Both the position numbers and the translations under genes were made by a program. This document shows positions 11,737 to 22,282 of a DNA stretch of 64,000 bases, piece by piece. The notes beneath the pieces are model-generated. The model made no database searches and was not told the DNA's origin. It saw nothing but the letters and a program-made list of their open reading frames with translations. Positions within the stretch are counted from its first letter, which is position 1. Each line of letters opens with the position of its first letter. The stretch comes from Liolophura sinensis (lineage: Eukaryota; Mollusca; Polyplacophora; Chitonida; Chitonidae), in the NCBI RefSeq assembly GCF_032854445.1, contig NC_088300.1, positions 61,850,984 through 61,914,983 on the forward strand. The letters run 5' to 3'.

Positions 11737-13350
11737 TCATTTGTCGGGTTCAGAAATGGTATGACTTACCCGGTATTGTCGCTCCAATCTGACGAGTTTT
11801 GGTGTCCTCTCTAGTTTGCGCAGGGGAGAGGTCATTTGTCGATTGACTGGGCTGGCTTGAGCTGCTTCAAATGAAGAGTTTCCCAGTGGAATAAGCCTCT
11901 CTGGAGGCAAAGAGTCCTGGTTCAGTTCACTCGGATCTATTTCGTTCTTGATGGCACTCTCCAACAGTCGCAGTTGTTCCATGATGATTTGCTGGTTTCT
12001 CAACATTTGCCTCATGTTCTTCTTGATTACCTCCCCTTGAAGTTGGACATCAGGTGATGGGTGACGGAAGGTTAGTGCTGTCGTGTATCGGTCAAGGTCA
12101 CAGATTGATGACAAAGCAACATCACTCATTGTCTGTAAATCAAAACAAAGAAAAGAAAAAATTCTTATGCATGTATAAATTTCGTCATGATCACTCGTAG
12201 AGCAGATGACACAGTAAAGAATGGTGGCCGATTCAACGAAGCCGTTTCTGACTTAAGTCAAAATTTGAAATGCAGTCTGAAAGCTTATTTTTTGGCTTTA
12301 GAAATTAAGCTTTTTGTTCACCTTAGTGTTATCTTAAGACAATCATGTCTAAATTTCAACCCCCAGTACGAAAAAATGAGCACTGTGCAGAAGTTTCAGT
12401 TTTTGACGGCTTTGTGGATATGGCCTAAGATCACACGGTATTGAAAAGATGGCACGTTAAAGAACAGATGGCACATTATTTCCAAGAGCTGTCACAAAAG
12501 ACGCAGACGGGAAAGTTTTCTATAACCATTCAATCCCATGAACAACGTCGCTGGTATAAAAAATGTCTACCGTTACCCATGTCAACAATTCAGTCTCACA
12601 CCGTGCTGAACATCTTTCCGATTTCACAAGGTAGGCCTGTTTGTGAGACATTCAGGCTAATACAGTTGGAAGTATTCAATTTGTAATATTTAGGGCCTAC
12701 AATACAGTCTGGATTGAAGGGTGCAAATTGAAATTGATACGAAATGGTACGAAATGTTGGAACCCGTACGTAGTACGAAATGTTGGGTACCTTTACGTGC
12801 GAAATGACCAGGTACTCAATCCTAGCGTTGAGAGTACGCAGATTATACATAGGCCCACTATGAAACTGTAAGCAGCTGTACCGTATTGTTTTATAAATGG
12901 AATTAATGCATACATAACTGTGTACAAACCGACCTTTGCAGACTTCAGACCGAGAATGATTTTCTCCGAAAGGTTAGCATCGTTCTGAAAAACAAAGCAA
13001 TGGAGTAAATTAACCATTGATTTTCCCACACAAATTTGGAAGAAAAAAGACATCACATATTGCCACAAATATATATAGGTGCAATGAATACCAGAAACAC
13101 ATTTCTGTATAATTTATTGCGTATTTATTTAACGGAGATTTAACATTTTACAGAATGCATGGACGGGGGAGAGGAGTATTCATTTCTTACCCTTTAAAAC
13201 AATCCAGAAGTAAAAAATTATTTTTTTCTCGTATATCTATTTTTCGCCATTTCAGGCATATTAACATTACTGGGTAATATCCACATAAAAGAATATAGTT
13301 ACTAATTCCTCACCATTGGTATTAAATAAGTTTTCAATACTTACTTCCAT
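11737..13350 (-). CDS. Unrecognised small helical protein, copy 1
   Basis: The minus-strand model has CDS exons 13350-13345 (ATGGAA, then donor gtaagt), 12984-12934 and 12132-11737. All junctions are phase 0, giving 150 residues. I do not recognise the family. The N-terminus is M-E-N-D-A-N-L-S-E-K. The core runs CDLD..T.AL..R..SP..QLQGE, then a likely amphipathic helix with MLRNQQIIMEQLRLLE and SELN, then a Pro/Ser-rich tail rich in Arg and Lys. There is no signal peptide or membrane segment, so it is probably intracellular. A second copy lies at 16893-17249. A gtaagt donor overlaps the last codons (about 11,769), so the true 3' end could be spliced onward. A TATA box lies about 120 bp upstream. 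If the first two short exons are wrong, the protein starts at 12129 with 130 residues. Confidence 0.7.
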
Positions 13351-13468
13351 TGTTATAGATATGTGCTAGTCAAACGGAATAAAAATAGCTTGTATATAGC
13401 TGGATGGTAGAACTGTCCTCGAGTCGCTGAAGAAGCCGTGTGTGGAAATTTGAGGAAAATGACGCAGC

Positions 13469-13474
13469 TTTATA
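13469..13474 (-). promoter_or_regulatory. Probable TATA box of the copy 1 small gene
   Basis: The minus strand reads ggtataaagctgcg, about 120 bp before the proposed ATG at 13350. That spacing would give a 5' UTR of about 90 nt. It is the only clear TATA element next to a gene start in the window. Confidence 0.45.
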
Positions 13475-14237
13475 CCTATAGCCGTTGGCGTCTTTAAGAA
13501 AACATCATGTCCTTTACACCAGGTGCACCTTGATTAACTCTCAGGATAATCCGTGAGCTTGGTGTGGTATCTGCATGCTGACTCCAGGTGCACTAATCCT
13601 ACCCACCAAAGCCGATTAACAACCAATTAACATTCAATTCAACATAAGTCTTCTCTCGCGCTTGTTTTTGTTAATTACACACATATTTTTGACATGATAT
13701 GATGTACATGTATTCCCAAAAAGTCCTGACAGTGGATTGCCACTGCGTGATACACGCTGTTCTCACCGTGACATTATGAGTGGTGAGCACTAGAGCGCAT
13801 GGCGTCGCCATAAACACTGCGCAATACCACGGTATACACGATATCACTAACTCCAGGAGTCTGACGCTTCCCTTTTAGTTGCCAAGAGCATGTATGGCTA
13901 TATATCTGCTTAATTAACATTCTGTCAATTTATGGGCTGTTTTGTTCCCATAATTGCTTTGTTTCTACCGATGGGGTGACTGTATTTTACATGATACAAC
14001 AGAATATATTATGTATTGATCTGGGTCACAAACACACATGTTAATTCTGACAAGATGACTTTACAGTGAATGTTGCTGATAAGAACCTCTATTGTGGAAC
14101 GTCAGTATAGGCTCTTACAGTCGGAAACCGGTATTAAATTTTACTCTGTACAGATTTATGAGAAAAAATACCTGATTTCCCCGATTTTTACTTTTACCCA
14201 AAATGGAATTAATTATACGATGTAACGGTTAAGTGCT

Positions 14238-14353
14238 TTCGTGTTTCTCTCCCTGGCTCTGACCGCTTTCCTCCCACCACAGTACCGGCCGGGTCGTATA
14301 AGTGAAATATGCTTGAGCAGTGCGTAAAACACAAATCAAATAAATAAATAAAT
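14238..14353 (+). mobile_element. 3' fragment of the tRNA-derived SINE
   Basis: Body (cctggctctgaccgctttcc, gtcgtataagtgaaatatgc) and tail (caaataaataaataaa) are present; the tRNA-like head is absent. Confidence 0.85.
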
Positions 14354-15309
14354 TTTACATTCATATTCGAATCTGTCATAGGAATTTTGGCCAATAACCT
14401 GCAGTGATATGATGATGGAACAGTAAGGGTCGCTGTTTTACCATGGGTGTATGCAAAGATGTCCGTTTATACATAGTTTTACGCCGGCTCTTGATGCCAT
14501 TCACAACATCCGTGAACCTTCTTTGTCGACTGGTTAATATAACGCGCAGGTAGTATTGTTTCTGATGAAAATCTAACGAGGCAGTCCGTATCACTGTCTA
14601 CAGTTTCAAAATTTAGGGTCGAAAAGTAAGCGCAAGAAAAAGGGAAAAGATTTCACCTTGGTATTCAATATGTTGACCTTACCTTATATGCCATTTTTAA
14701 GAAATAAGCAGTAACATATACAACCGATTCTTATATACATGCATAGATCTATGCTTATTTATTGATTTATTTTATTTGGTGATGATTGCCACACTCAAGT
14801 ATTTTGCACTTACATGACAGCAGTAAGATTTATTCGTCGAGGATGTATGATATGGAAATGAAGGCATTGTTATGGTTGAGAAATTCACTACCTCAAGGTG
14901 TCTATATAAGAATGCGATCAGCCGGCAAACGATGTTCCAAAATGTCAATGGAAAAGTCTGATTTATACCACTCTCGTTGACAGAGAATTAAAATGTTAAT
15001 TAGAGTATGTTATCGACGTTACTTGTCTAGAATTACTCAAATCCGTTGTTAACATCACATTTAAAAACAATATACCATGAAACCAATGCAATGGGCAAGG
15101 TGTCTGGGAAATCTACAATTTCCTAAACCAAGGCCTGGTTTGAACCCACACCTCTTGGGTCCCAGCGACTTTTACCATTATGCCATCCGTAGTACCTTTA
15201 TCCATAAATCTGAATTTGAATTATTTCAGTACATTGCTAAAACTGAGTCATCTTGTACTTTTGTGTGATCATGCAGTTGTTAATAATCCATCTAAATGAT
15301 TGATATTGA

Positions 15310-15523
15310 CCCAGGAACCTTTCAACAACGCAGTCAATGTGACTTCAAGTTGCATGCTGGCTTCCTCTCCGTCCGTACGTGGCAAGGTGAACAATCAACC
15401 TGTGGATGGTCGTGGATTTCCCCCGGACTCTTTTCACTCCTCCCATCATAATCCTGGCCGCCGTCGTATAAATGAAATATTCTTGACTACAGCGTAAAAC
15501 ACCAATCAAATAAATAAATAAAC
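15310..15523 (+). mobile_element. SINE lacking part of its head
   Basis: It starts within the tRNA-related part (aacgcagtcaatgtgacttc) and runs through ctggcttcctctccgtccgt, cgccgtcgtataaatgaaat and an aaataaataaataaa tail. Confidence 0.88.
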
Positions 15524-16892
15524 GAATGATATTGCGTCTGTTTTTTTTTAGCATAACCAAATCGTAGCAAGTCAGAAAACATATGCAAAAAGACTAAAAA
15601 GGACCGACACAGCATCTAGCATACTTGCTTTATTTTCTCAAACTAACTGCATATGCCAACAATTTTTCAACCATACACATATCGACTACGGAAATTACAC
15701 GATGGATGATTCAACATTGTAAAAGGAACAGCGCCATAGTTCAAGTACACTGTATGGACTTATACTAAGCACATTCACATTCGAAAGTCTTAAGATGATA
15801 AAGAAGCGATACATTCTATTTTAAGCACCGGCGTATAACAATACATCGAATCCAGGTAATTTCATATACATGTCTACTTCGATCCATACGGAACTCAAAT
15901 TCCGCCCCCTCCCCCCCCCCCCCTTCATAAACATGTCATGTGGAACTCTAACATGACGTGTGTCACGCAAGAAAGTATCCAGGACGTGTAGATCTACTGT
16001 AACGGACTGTGCCTTGCTATTGTATGCACTAACTGTAATATAAGAATGGCCAAGTGAAGCATATAAACATGACAGTTTCAAACGAGTTAGTAAATATATA
16101 GATCTATCCTTCACTGCCTGTAGTGAATTTCACACTTCATGTTGAATTTAATTTCTTTATAAAAAAGACAATTTCAACATTTCACAGAATCATTGTAATG
16201 AATGGTGAGAACATTAAGGGTTTTTGCAATTATCCCGGTGTACGACGAAAATTTCAGTGTGATTGGTCAAGATTTACCCAATGACACCTGGGTTTCCACA
16301 TTTTTTTGTCAGTTACTGTATGCATAAATCTACAATGCATCACTTCCGGTAAGTAAATAAAGCATTCATAGTTTTGAAGTGATGTCAAAGCACACTCTTT
16401 AGTCACGTGACCAGAGTACTGGAGGTGAACACAAACCAAATTTATCCTAGGCGAGATAGGCCTGGAATAAGATTATAGCACGACTAATGAAAAATACAGC
16501 CTTTAGATAAGATCTTTTTTTCTGGAAAAGTAATCAGAATGTGCGTAACCTTGAAATATGATAGTTTCGTTGCCGTGTAGTACTGTAAACTTTGGAAATC
16601 GGTTAAAATAAGCATTTCGCCCACTTGGCTATATGTTATTTATCACCTCCTAGTCACTGCGCGGAACTCGGATGCTCAAAGCTATAAATAGCTGAATGTA
16701 TCAAAATAAACCACCGAACTAATTGTCCAGTGGTAAACATTATACAGGGTATTTCCGCCTCATGTTCTGTTGATAACAAATTTCTCCAATTCTCGCTAAG
16801 TATATGAGGTCTACCAAAATTAAAACTACCTTTAAAAGCAGATATGTCTGTCCTTCTGTTCATGCTCTTGTCCGTTATATCAAATGCATAAC

Positions 16893-17249
16893 TCACTGGC
16901 CTTTTTCCTCCAATCTGATGGGTATGGGAGTCCCTTCCAGTGGGGAAGAAGCCATTTGTCGACTTGCACGGCTTGCTTCTGCAGAATTAAGTGAAGGATT
17001 ACCATCTGAAAGATGCCTTTCTGTGAACACAGACACCACGTTAAGTTCACTCAGATCCCTGTTGTTCTTCATGGCGTCCTCCACTTGTCGCCGAAGACCC
17101 ATGATGATTTCGTGTTTTTTCAACATTCGTTTTACCCTCAACTTCATTTCCTCCCCTTGAAGTTGGCAACGAGGTGACGAGTCACGGATATATAACGCTT
17201 CCGTTGCTGTGTCAAGGTCACATAGTAATGACAAAAGATCATCACACAT
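16893..17249 (-). CDS. Unrecognised small helical protein, copy 2
   Basis: A single open exon of 118 residues starts MCDDLLSLLCDLD and is a clear paralogue of the gene at 11737-13350. It shares CDLD, QLQGE, the ML...IIM helix, SELN, the ER motif and the RQM block; roughly 40% of residues match by eye. An acceptor (ttctgtag) lies three bases before the ATG, as in copy 1, so a 5' exon is expected. The candidate near 18,248-18,290 resembles the second exon of copy 1 (N-E...IKLAMKP against N-D...IILGLKS), but its borders read GAG and GATAAG instead of CAG and GT. The reading frame ends next to a gtgagt motif. It may be a working gene starting at this ATG or a partly decayed copy. Confidence 0.6.
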   Translation of the reverse strand: MCDDLLSLLCDLDTATEALYIRDSSPRCQLQGEEMKLRVKRMLKKHEIIMGLRRQVEDAMKNNRDLSELNVVSVFTERHLSDGNPSLNSAEASRASRQMASSPLEGTPIPIRLEEKGQ

Positions 17250-17729
17250 CTTCTACAGAATAAATTGAAAAAAAAATATTACGTATAATTGTATATTAAA
17301 ATGTACAACACTTGGCGAAATAATGAACAAATTCATAGCTTTGAGCATCCGGGTTCATCACAAGGAACAGGAGGTGATAAATAACAGGGAGCTAAAAGGG
17401 CGAAATGCTGATGTTTGCCGATTTCTAAAGTTTAAAGTCCTACTTGACAATGAAACCATCCTATTTGAAGGTTAGGAATATTCGGATTACTCTTCCTGAA
17501 AAAATCTTATTATAACCAAAAACTATATTTTTCATTATTCATGCTAAAATTTTATTCAAGGATTTTTTCGCCTGGGTTAAATTCGTTTCGTTTTCACCTC
17601 AAGTATTCTAGTCACGTGATTAAAGAGCGTGCATGATGATTGGCTCAGAGCAGCCAGGACGTCGCTTCAAAACTGTGAATTGGCACAGCTTTTAGACGTG
17701 AGATTTAGATAAAAAATCATAAAATATAT

Positions 17730-17850
17730 ACCAGAGGCTGATTCCACAAAGTGATATAGTTTATAAGCTAAATCTTAATAACCTCGATATAAAATGCATT
17801 TTATTGCCAAAGGAATTCAAAATTTGATATATTTTTGACTTAACATAACC
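17730..17850. repeat. Dispersed repeat copy
   Basis: The phrase gctgattccacaaag and the later aaaatttgatatat match phrases near 10,268-10,340 and 12,228-12,270. I cannot define the element's borders. Confidence 0.35.
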
Positions 17851-18299
17851 CAGTGTTCCTAAATTTAACTCCTACCATTTAAAAAACAGCATTTAAATCA
17901 CATTTGAATCTGATCCTGAACCTTTCCACCGAAGTTTACAAAATGTCTACCGTCATCACAAGGCAACAGTTTAGTCTCACGCAAATATGAAAAGTTTTCT
18001 GATCATACCGTCATGGTGGAATGCTTTATGAATCTGCCACATATGGCTTCTTCAATTTGTAACCGTTGGCAACGGTTGAACTACCTTAACTGGACTAATA
18101 CAAGTGTTATCCACGTATTCAAAATCTTAACGGTCCTTTTGGGGTGCCGGCATCGGAGAGGACGGGTTTGCCGTTGTATACTTTGAAACTTGTGCAGGAA
18201 CTGTGTGTTAATTGCTTATAATTAAAATAAATACTTTAATGAGCAGAAACTTATCCTAATGGGCTTCATAGCGAGCTTGATTGTCTCGTTCTCAAAAAC

Positions 18300-19150
18300 A
18301 AACCTGCACCGATCAAAGCATGCACCAAATCAACAAAGTACATGAAAGCCATTGCGGGCTTTTTTGAACACAAGCGAACATCGTTTGAAAACAAAAAGCT
18401 TCCTATATTTCCTTCAGTTTACCTCAGTATATGTATAAGAAGCACACTCATCTGTTTTTGTTTCATGATAAAGACTGTTCTGCAGAACTTTTCATACACA
18501 GAGATCAGCTTTATGGGTGGAGGAAGCTGGTGTATTACGGAAAGTATCTCGTTTCAAGTACCTCGCCCATGTTCATGTTTTCTCATTCCATTTTATGTCC
18601 CTGGACTTTTAGCACGTAAAAAAAACAGTGGGAGTGTGTAACGTCCTGTCCCTTAAAAATACAAAGCTCCAGTGTTTTAAGGAATGGAATCTTACGTGGA
18701 TATTCCGCGACATAAAACCCACCCCACATGCGTTACCTCGTCAGATGCAGTTCATATCCTAAGTTGATATGGGCTGAACATCAGCGGAGTGTCACCCATT
18801 GAGCATTCATACATATGACACCTCATAGATTTTAGGGATGGGGAAATGTGATTTGCCGACAACCTAACAACTAACAAATCATTACTGTGTTCACTGGCCA
18901 AAAAAAATTATAGATTTGAGGATAGATTAAGCCTTTACGTGACATCACCAAATGGACTTTGGCAGTTTCAAGTAACACAGGCAAATACTAATACAATTGC
19001 CACAGTGTTAACGTCCGAAAATGTTTAAGCCTTTCGAATTTGAACACGATAGATTCTAAACTCTAAAAGGCTGAAGTCAAGAGTTCGAACTCATGATACT
19101 TTAATATAAACCTGTGCATACTATAATGGTACAGGTACAGGCCACATAAC
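18300..19150. other. Intergenic stretch without a supported gene
   Basis: Open frames here have no splice borders or recognisable motifs. A ctttatgggtggaggaa phrase near 18,509 recalls the diverged SINE subfamily seen at 5,850 and 60,370. Confidence 0.4.
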
Positions 19151-19430
19151 GGGGCCTCCGTGGCCGAGTGGTTATATCGTGCTGGCGTAGCACCAATGTC
19201 CCAGTCGAATCTGTCACCAATGCGACCGCCGTGAGTTCGTCCGCTCAAGCTAACATTCTGTCTGGCCTTACGTGGGAAGGTCTGCAGCCACCTGCGCATG
19301 GTTGTGGATTTCCCCTGGATCCTGCCCAATTTCCTCCCACCATAATCCTAGCCGCAGAAATATAAGTGAAATATTCCTGAAATAGAAGTGAAATATTCCT
19401 GCGTGTAACATCAATTAAATAAATATATAA
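19151..19430 (+). mobile_element. Full-length diverged tRNA-derived SINE
   Basis: Head ggggcctccgtggccgagtg, body with gtgggaaggtctgcag and cctcccaccataatcc, and an aaataaat-like tail. The stretch ataagtgaaatattcctgaa is duplicated near the 3' end. Confidence 0.88.
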
Positions 19431-19661
19431 ATTTCAAATGCTTGTAGCGATATCAACATATCGCTGTTTCGACGTGCAAATCTCCCCATTTCTTAAAGTA
19501 CATAGATAAAAAAAAAATGCCTGTTTAAATTTTTTTTTTTAATAGAAACCACTTCCAGCTCAAAAACCTAATCCCTCTTTGTTAGCTGACCGATGGCGCG
19601 CTCTCTCCACATATGGTCAGTTGGTATAATTGACCCAAGTCAACGGAATAGCGTTAACACA

Positions 19662-19940
19662 TCAACATGTGTGTTCTAATGACTCTAGCATCAGAAGTCG
19701 AACATTCCGTCGTTGTGAATGTCGTGAGGCAGGAGTGCTCACAGTAATAATTTCAATTTCTCTCTGTTGATTATGTGGAAGCCGAATAATTAAGTTCATG
19801 ACGGCAACATAACTGGGATTTTTTAATAGATCATCAAGGAATAACCAGTGTCTTCCGCCTTTCAGTCGTCCAGTCTTCCGGTTTACCCCGATGCTGTCCC
19901 GGGCACCTGTACCCAATCCGCAGTGCTCGTTTTCTTCCAT
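19662..19940 (-). other. Open reading frame of 92 codons, possibly coding
   Basis: An in-frame stop precedes the ATG (MEENEHCGLGTG...) and the frame ends at TGA. The composition is protein-like and mixed (GGRHWLFLDDLLKNP, MNLIIRLPHNQQREIEII) with no repeat. I do not recognise it, and no flanking exon was found. It could be a single-exon gene, a transposon remnant or chance. Confidence 0.2.
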
Positions 19941-20701
19941 TTAGGGATAACATACACGCGCTAGTGAACTACTACGCTAAATGTATCTATGAAACAGGAG
20001 ATGCTGGCTTGTCACATGACAGCTTTGACTGGTAGACTATAGCATAGATCGCTGTACGTAGCGGGACAAACAGAACAAGCGGTAGCGCGTTTTTTCCACA
20101 CATCATGACATGTACGTCACGTTAGGACATTATTGGCTGCCTATATACACATACAACAAGTATTCAGATCACAATTTCCGAACAACTTTTTTTTCTTCAG
20201 AATTTGGTTTTGAATGTTGCAATAGTCCCATATTTGTTGCCTTAATTTTCATTTGACCAGGTACTAATCCAGTTCCGTGTTAAAACTATACTTATTTTTT
20301 TAATTAAATACATGTATGCAGACGGGTTTTTTTTTTTAAATTATATACATGTATGTAGGAAGATATAAACACGTATTCCTACGTCATTATTTCATGGCTT
20401 CGAGGGAAATGGCTTCAAATATACACTGCTTATTAGTTTCCTTACAATTCGCTTGTACGTACATGAGAATTTAAAAGATGAGAGCCAAATGACCGTTGGA
20501 AATTTTACATCTTTTGTAACTGTTCAAGCCCAGGATACAAAGAGTATAGTTACATGTAATGAGTTTTGAAACGCCATTCCCTTTTAACATGAATTTTCAT
20601 GAATGTTCTTTCCTTCAGGGAAAGTTACTTGTATTAAGATAACCTCCCGCCCTTTCATTTTGTTACAGCATTGCTTACTGAGCCGTATCATTTCTTATAG
20701 G

Positions 20702-21087
20702 TTATGTTTTTATTTTCCCCCATGTGTTTTGACCAGCTCAACCACGTGTATTGGGTAAGTATTTGCTGAACTTGTATTTATGTTCCTTTCCTTCCGTCTC
20801 CGGTATATATAAATGTGTCTAGGAATATGATTTGTCTTCATAATTTGCTGCTGGTTACATACGACTTAATTTGTCATTTCTGCAAAGCAATTTAGGTATT
20901 CTTGTTGACGTTATGCCTAAGTTTTGTTGCTTCTTGTTTGTCTATGTATGTGCTTGTACCTGTTTGTAATCACTGTCTCGCTCGGCAATACGTCTTCTGG
21001 TACTTATTTGGTTGTTGGATTTTTGGCAGTTTAAGGAAACTCACGAGAAAAAGACCACCAGTGAGAATATGTGCGAGCCTTTGTGAT
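20702..21087 (+). other. Possible last two exons of an unidentified plus-strand gene
   Basis: 20702-20755 is open between a cttatag acceptor and a gtaagt donor (frame VMFLFSPMCFDQLNHVYW). 21031-21087 follows a ttggcag acceptor in the same phase and ends in TGA (FKETHEKKTTSENMCEPL). Junction phases agree, but the exons are short and I found no convincing upstream exons. Confidence 0.2.
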
Positions 21088-21670
21088 GTTGGAAAATTTG
21101 TCAGAAACCAGGCTGAATACATACTAAGGCATAATGGATTCCACAACAAATGAATTCTGACAACGCAAATACACCCATTTCTTTTTATTGCAAATATAAA
21201 TGTACAAGGCAAAAAAAATCATTATTATATAAATATTTTTGACAACACTAGTAACGGCTCACGTGGCTTGTGAAATTGATGTGAATCACGAAATCAAGAC
21301 GTGAAAATAATCATGCGTATGTGTGATTCTTTAACTTTTTCCCATGTTTGCAAGGTGTTTATTCAAGTAACTTTTGAGGGCATTATATTCCGTTAAAATT
21401 ATGCTTTTTGTAAAGCCCTGAAATTGGCTAATAAAACCAATGTTGTTCTGCCTTCAACAAGAGATTAAAAACATGCATAACTTGTACTGAGAGTTGCTCT
21501 TCCATGTGCGAAAAGAGGAATTACGGTAGTACATAATCACAAGTGCAGAGTGAATCACTGTATACGTTGCTAGTTTCGTGTTTGTTGTGTTCACAGAGGG
21601 ACCAAATGCTGCTTTGACAGGTGCTTTATCTGCAATCCATGTGCTAACAAAATTAGTGAGCTAATTAAAA

Positions 21671-22116
21671 GTCTTTACACGCTGGCTGTGGTGACAGTGT
21701 GTTTGATGTAGGCATTGCCCTGGGTTATTGGGCTCGGTGGTTTAACCAAAAACAAAACTAAAAGTCTTCAGATTGTGGTGACAGAGTGTTTGATGTAGGC
21801 ATTGCACTCGGTTATTGGGGATCGGTGTTTTCACCAAAATTCAACGATAAGAGTCTTTAGACTGTGGTGATAGTGTATTTTATGTAGGCATTGTCCTGGG
21901 TTATTGGGATCGGTGTTTTCACCAAAATTCAACGCTAAGAGTCTTTAGATGGTGGTGACAGTGTGTTTGATGTAGGCATTGCCCTGGGTTATTGGGCTCG
22001 GTGTATTCACCAAAATTGAACGCCAAAAGTCTTTAGATTGTGGTGACTGTGTGCTTGACATATGCATTGCCCTGGGTTCTTGGGCTCAGTGTTTTAACCA
22101 AAACGCAGGGCTAACA
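21671..22116. repeat. About 88-bp tandem repeat, five copies
   Basis: Copies start near 21,671, 21,764, 21,853, 21,941 and 22,029. Each contains gtcttta...tggtgacagtgtg, then gcattgccctgggttattgg and caccaaaattcaacg. The array lies within 200-600 bp downstream of the ankyrin gene stop, so it may be in that gene's 3' UTR. Confidence 0.9.
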
Positions 22117-22282
22117 GCCTCAGGGTTGGTAGTGGTGACTGTGATGGGGTTGGAAATAGATGGCTGAATTACTGAAGGTTATTTGGGTCCACGAGTTAAT
22201 AAATTAATACTGAAGTGACAGTCTTGAATCGATCGTCAGGTGAAAGCTGTTGAGGTGAATATGGTGGTAGTCTGTGGCGGGG

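Noticed and set aside
12187-12686. Two plus-strand open frames of 81-85 codons
   Set aside because: They overlap a dispersed-repeat phrase and the intron of the small gene on the other strand, with no coding signature.
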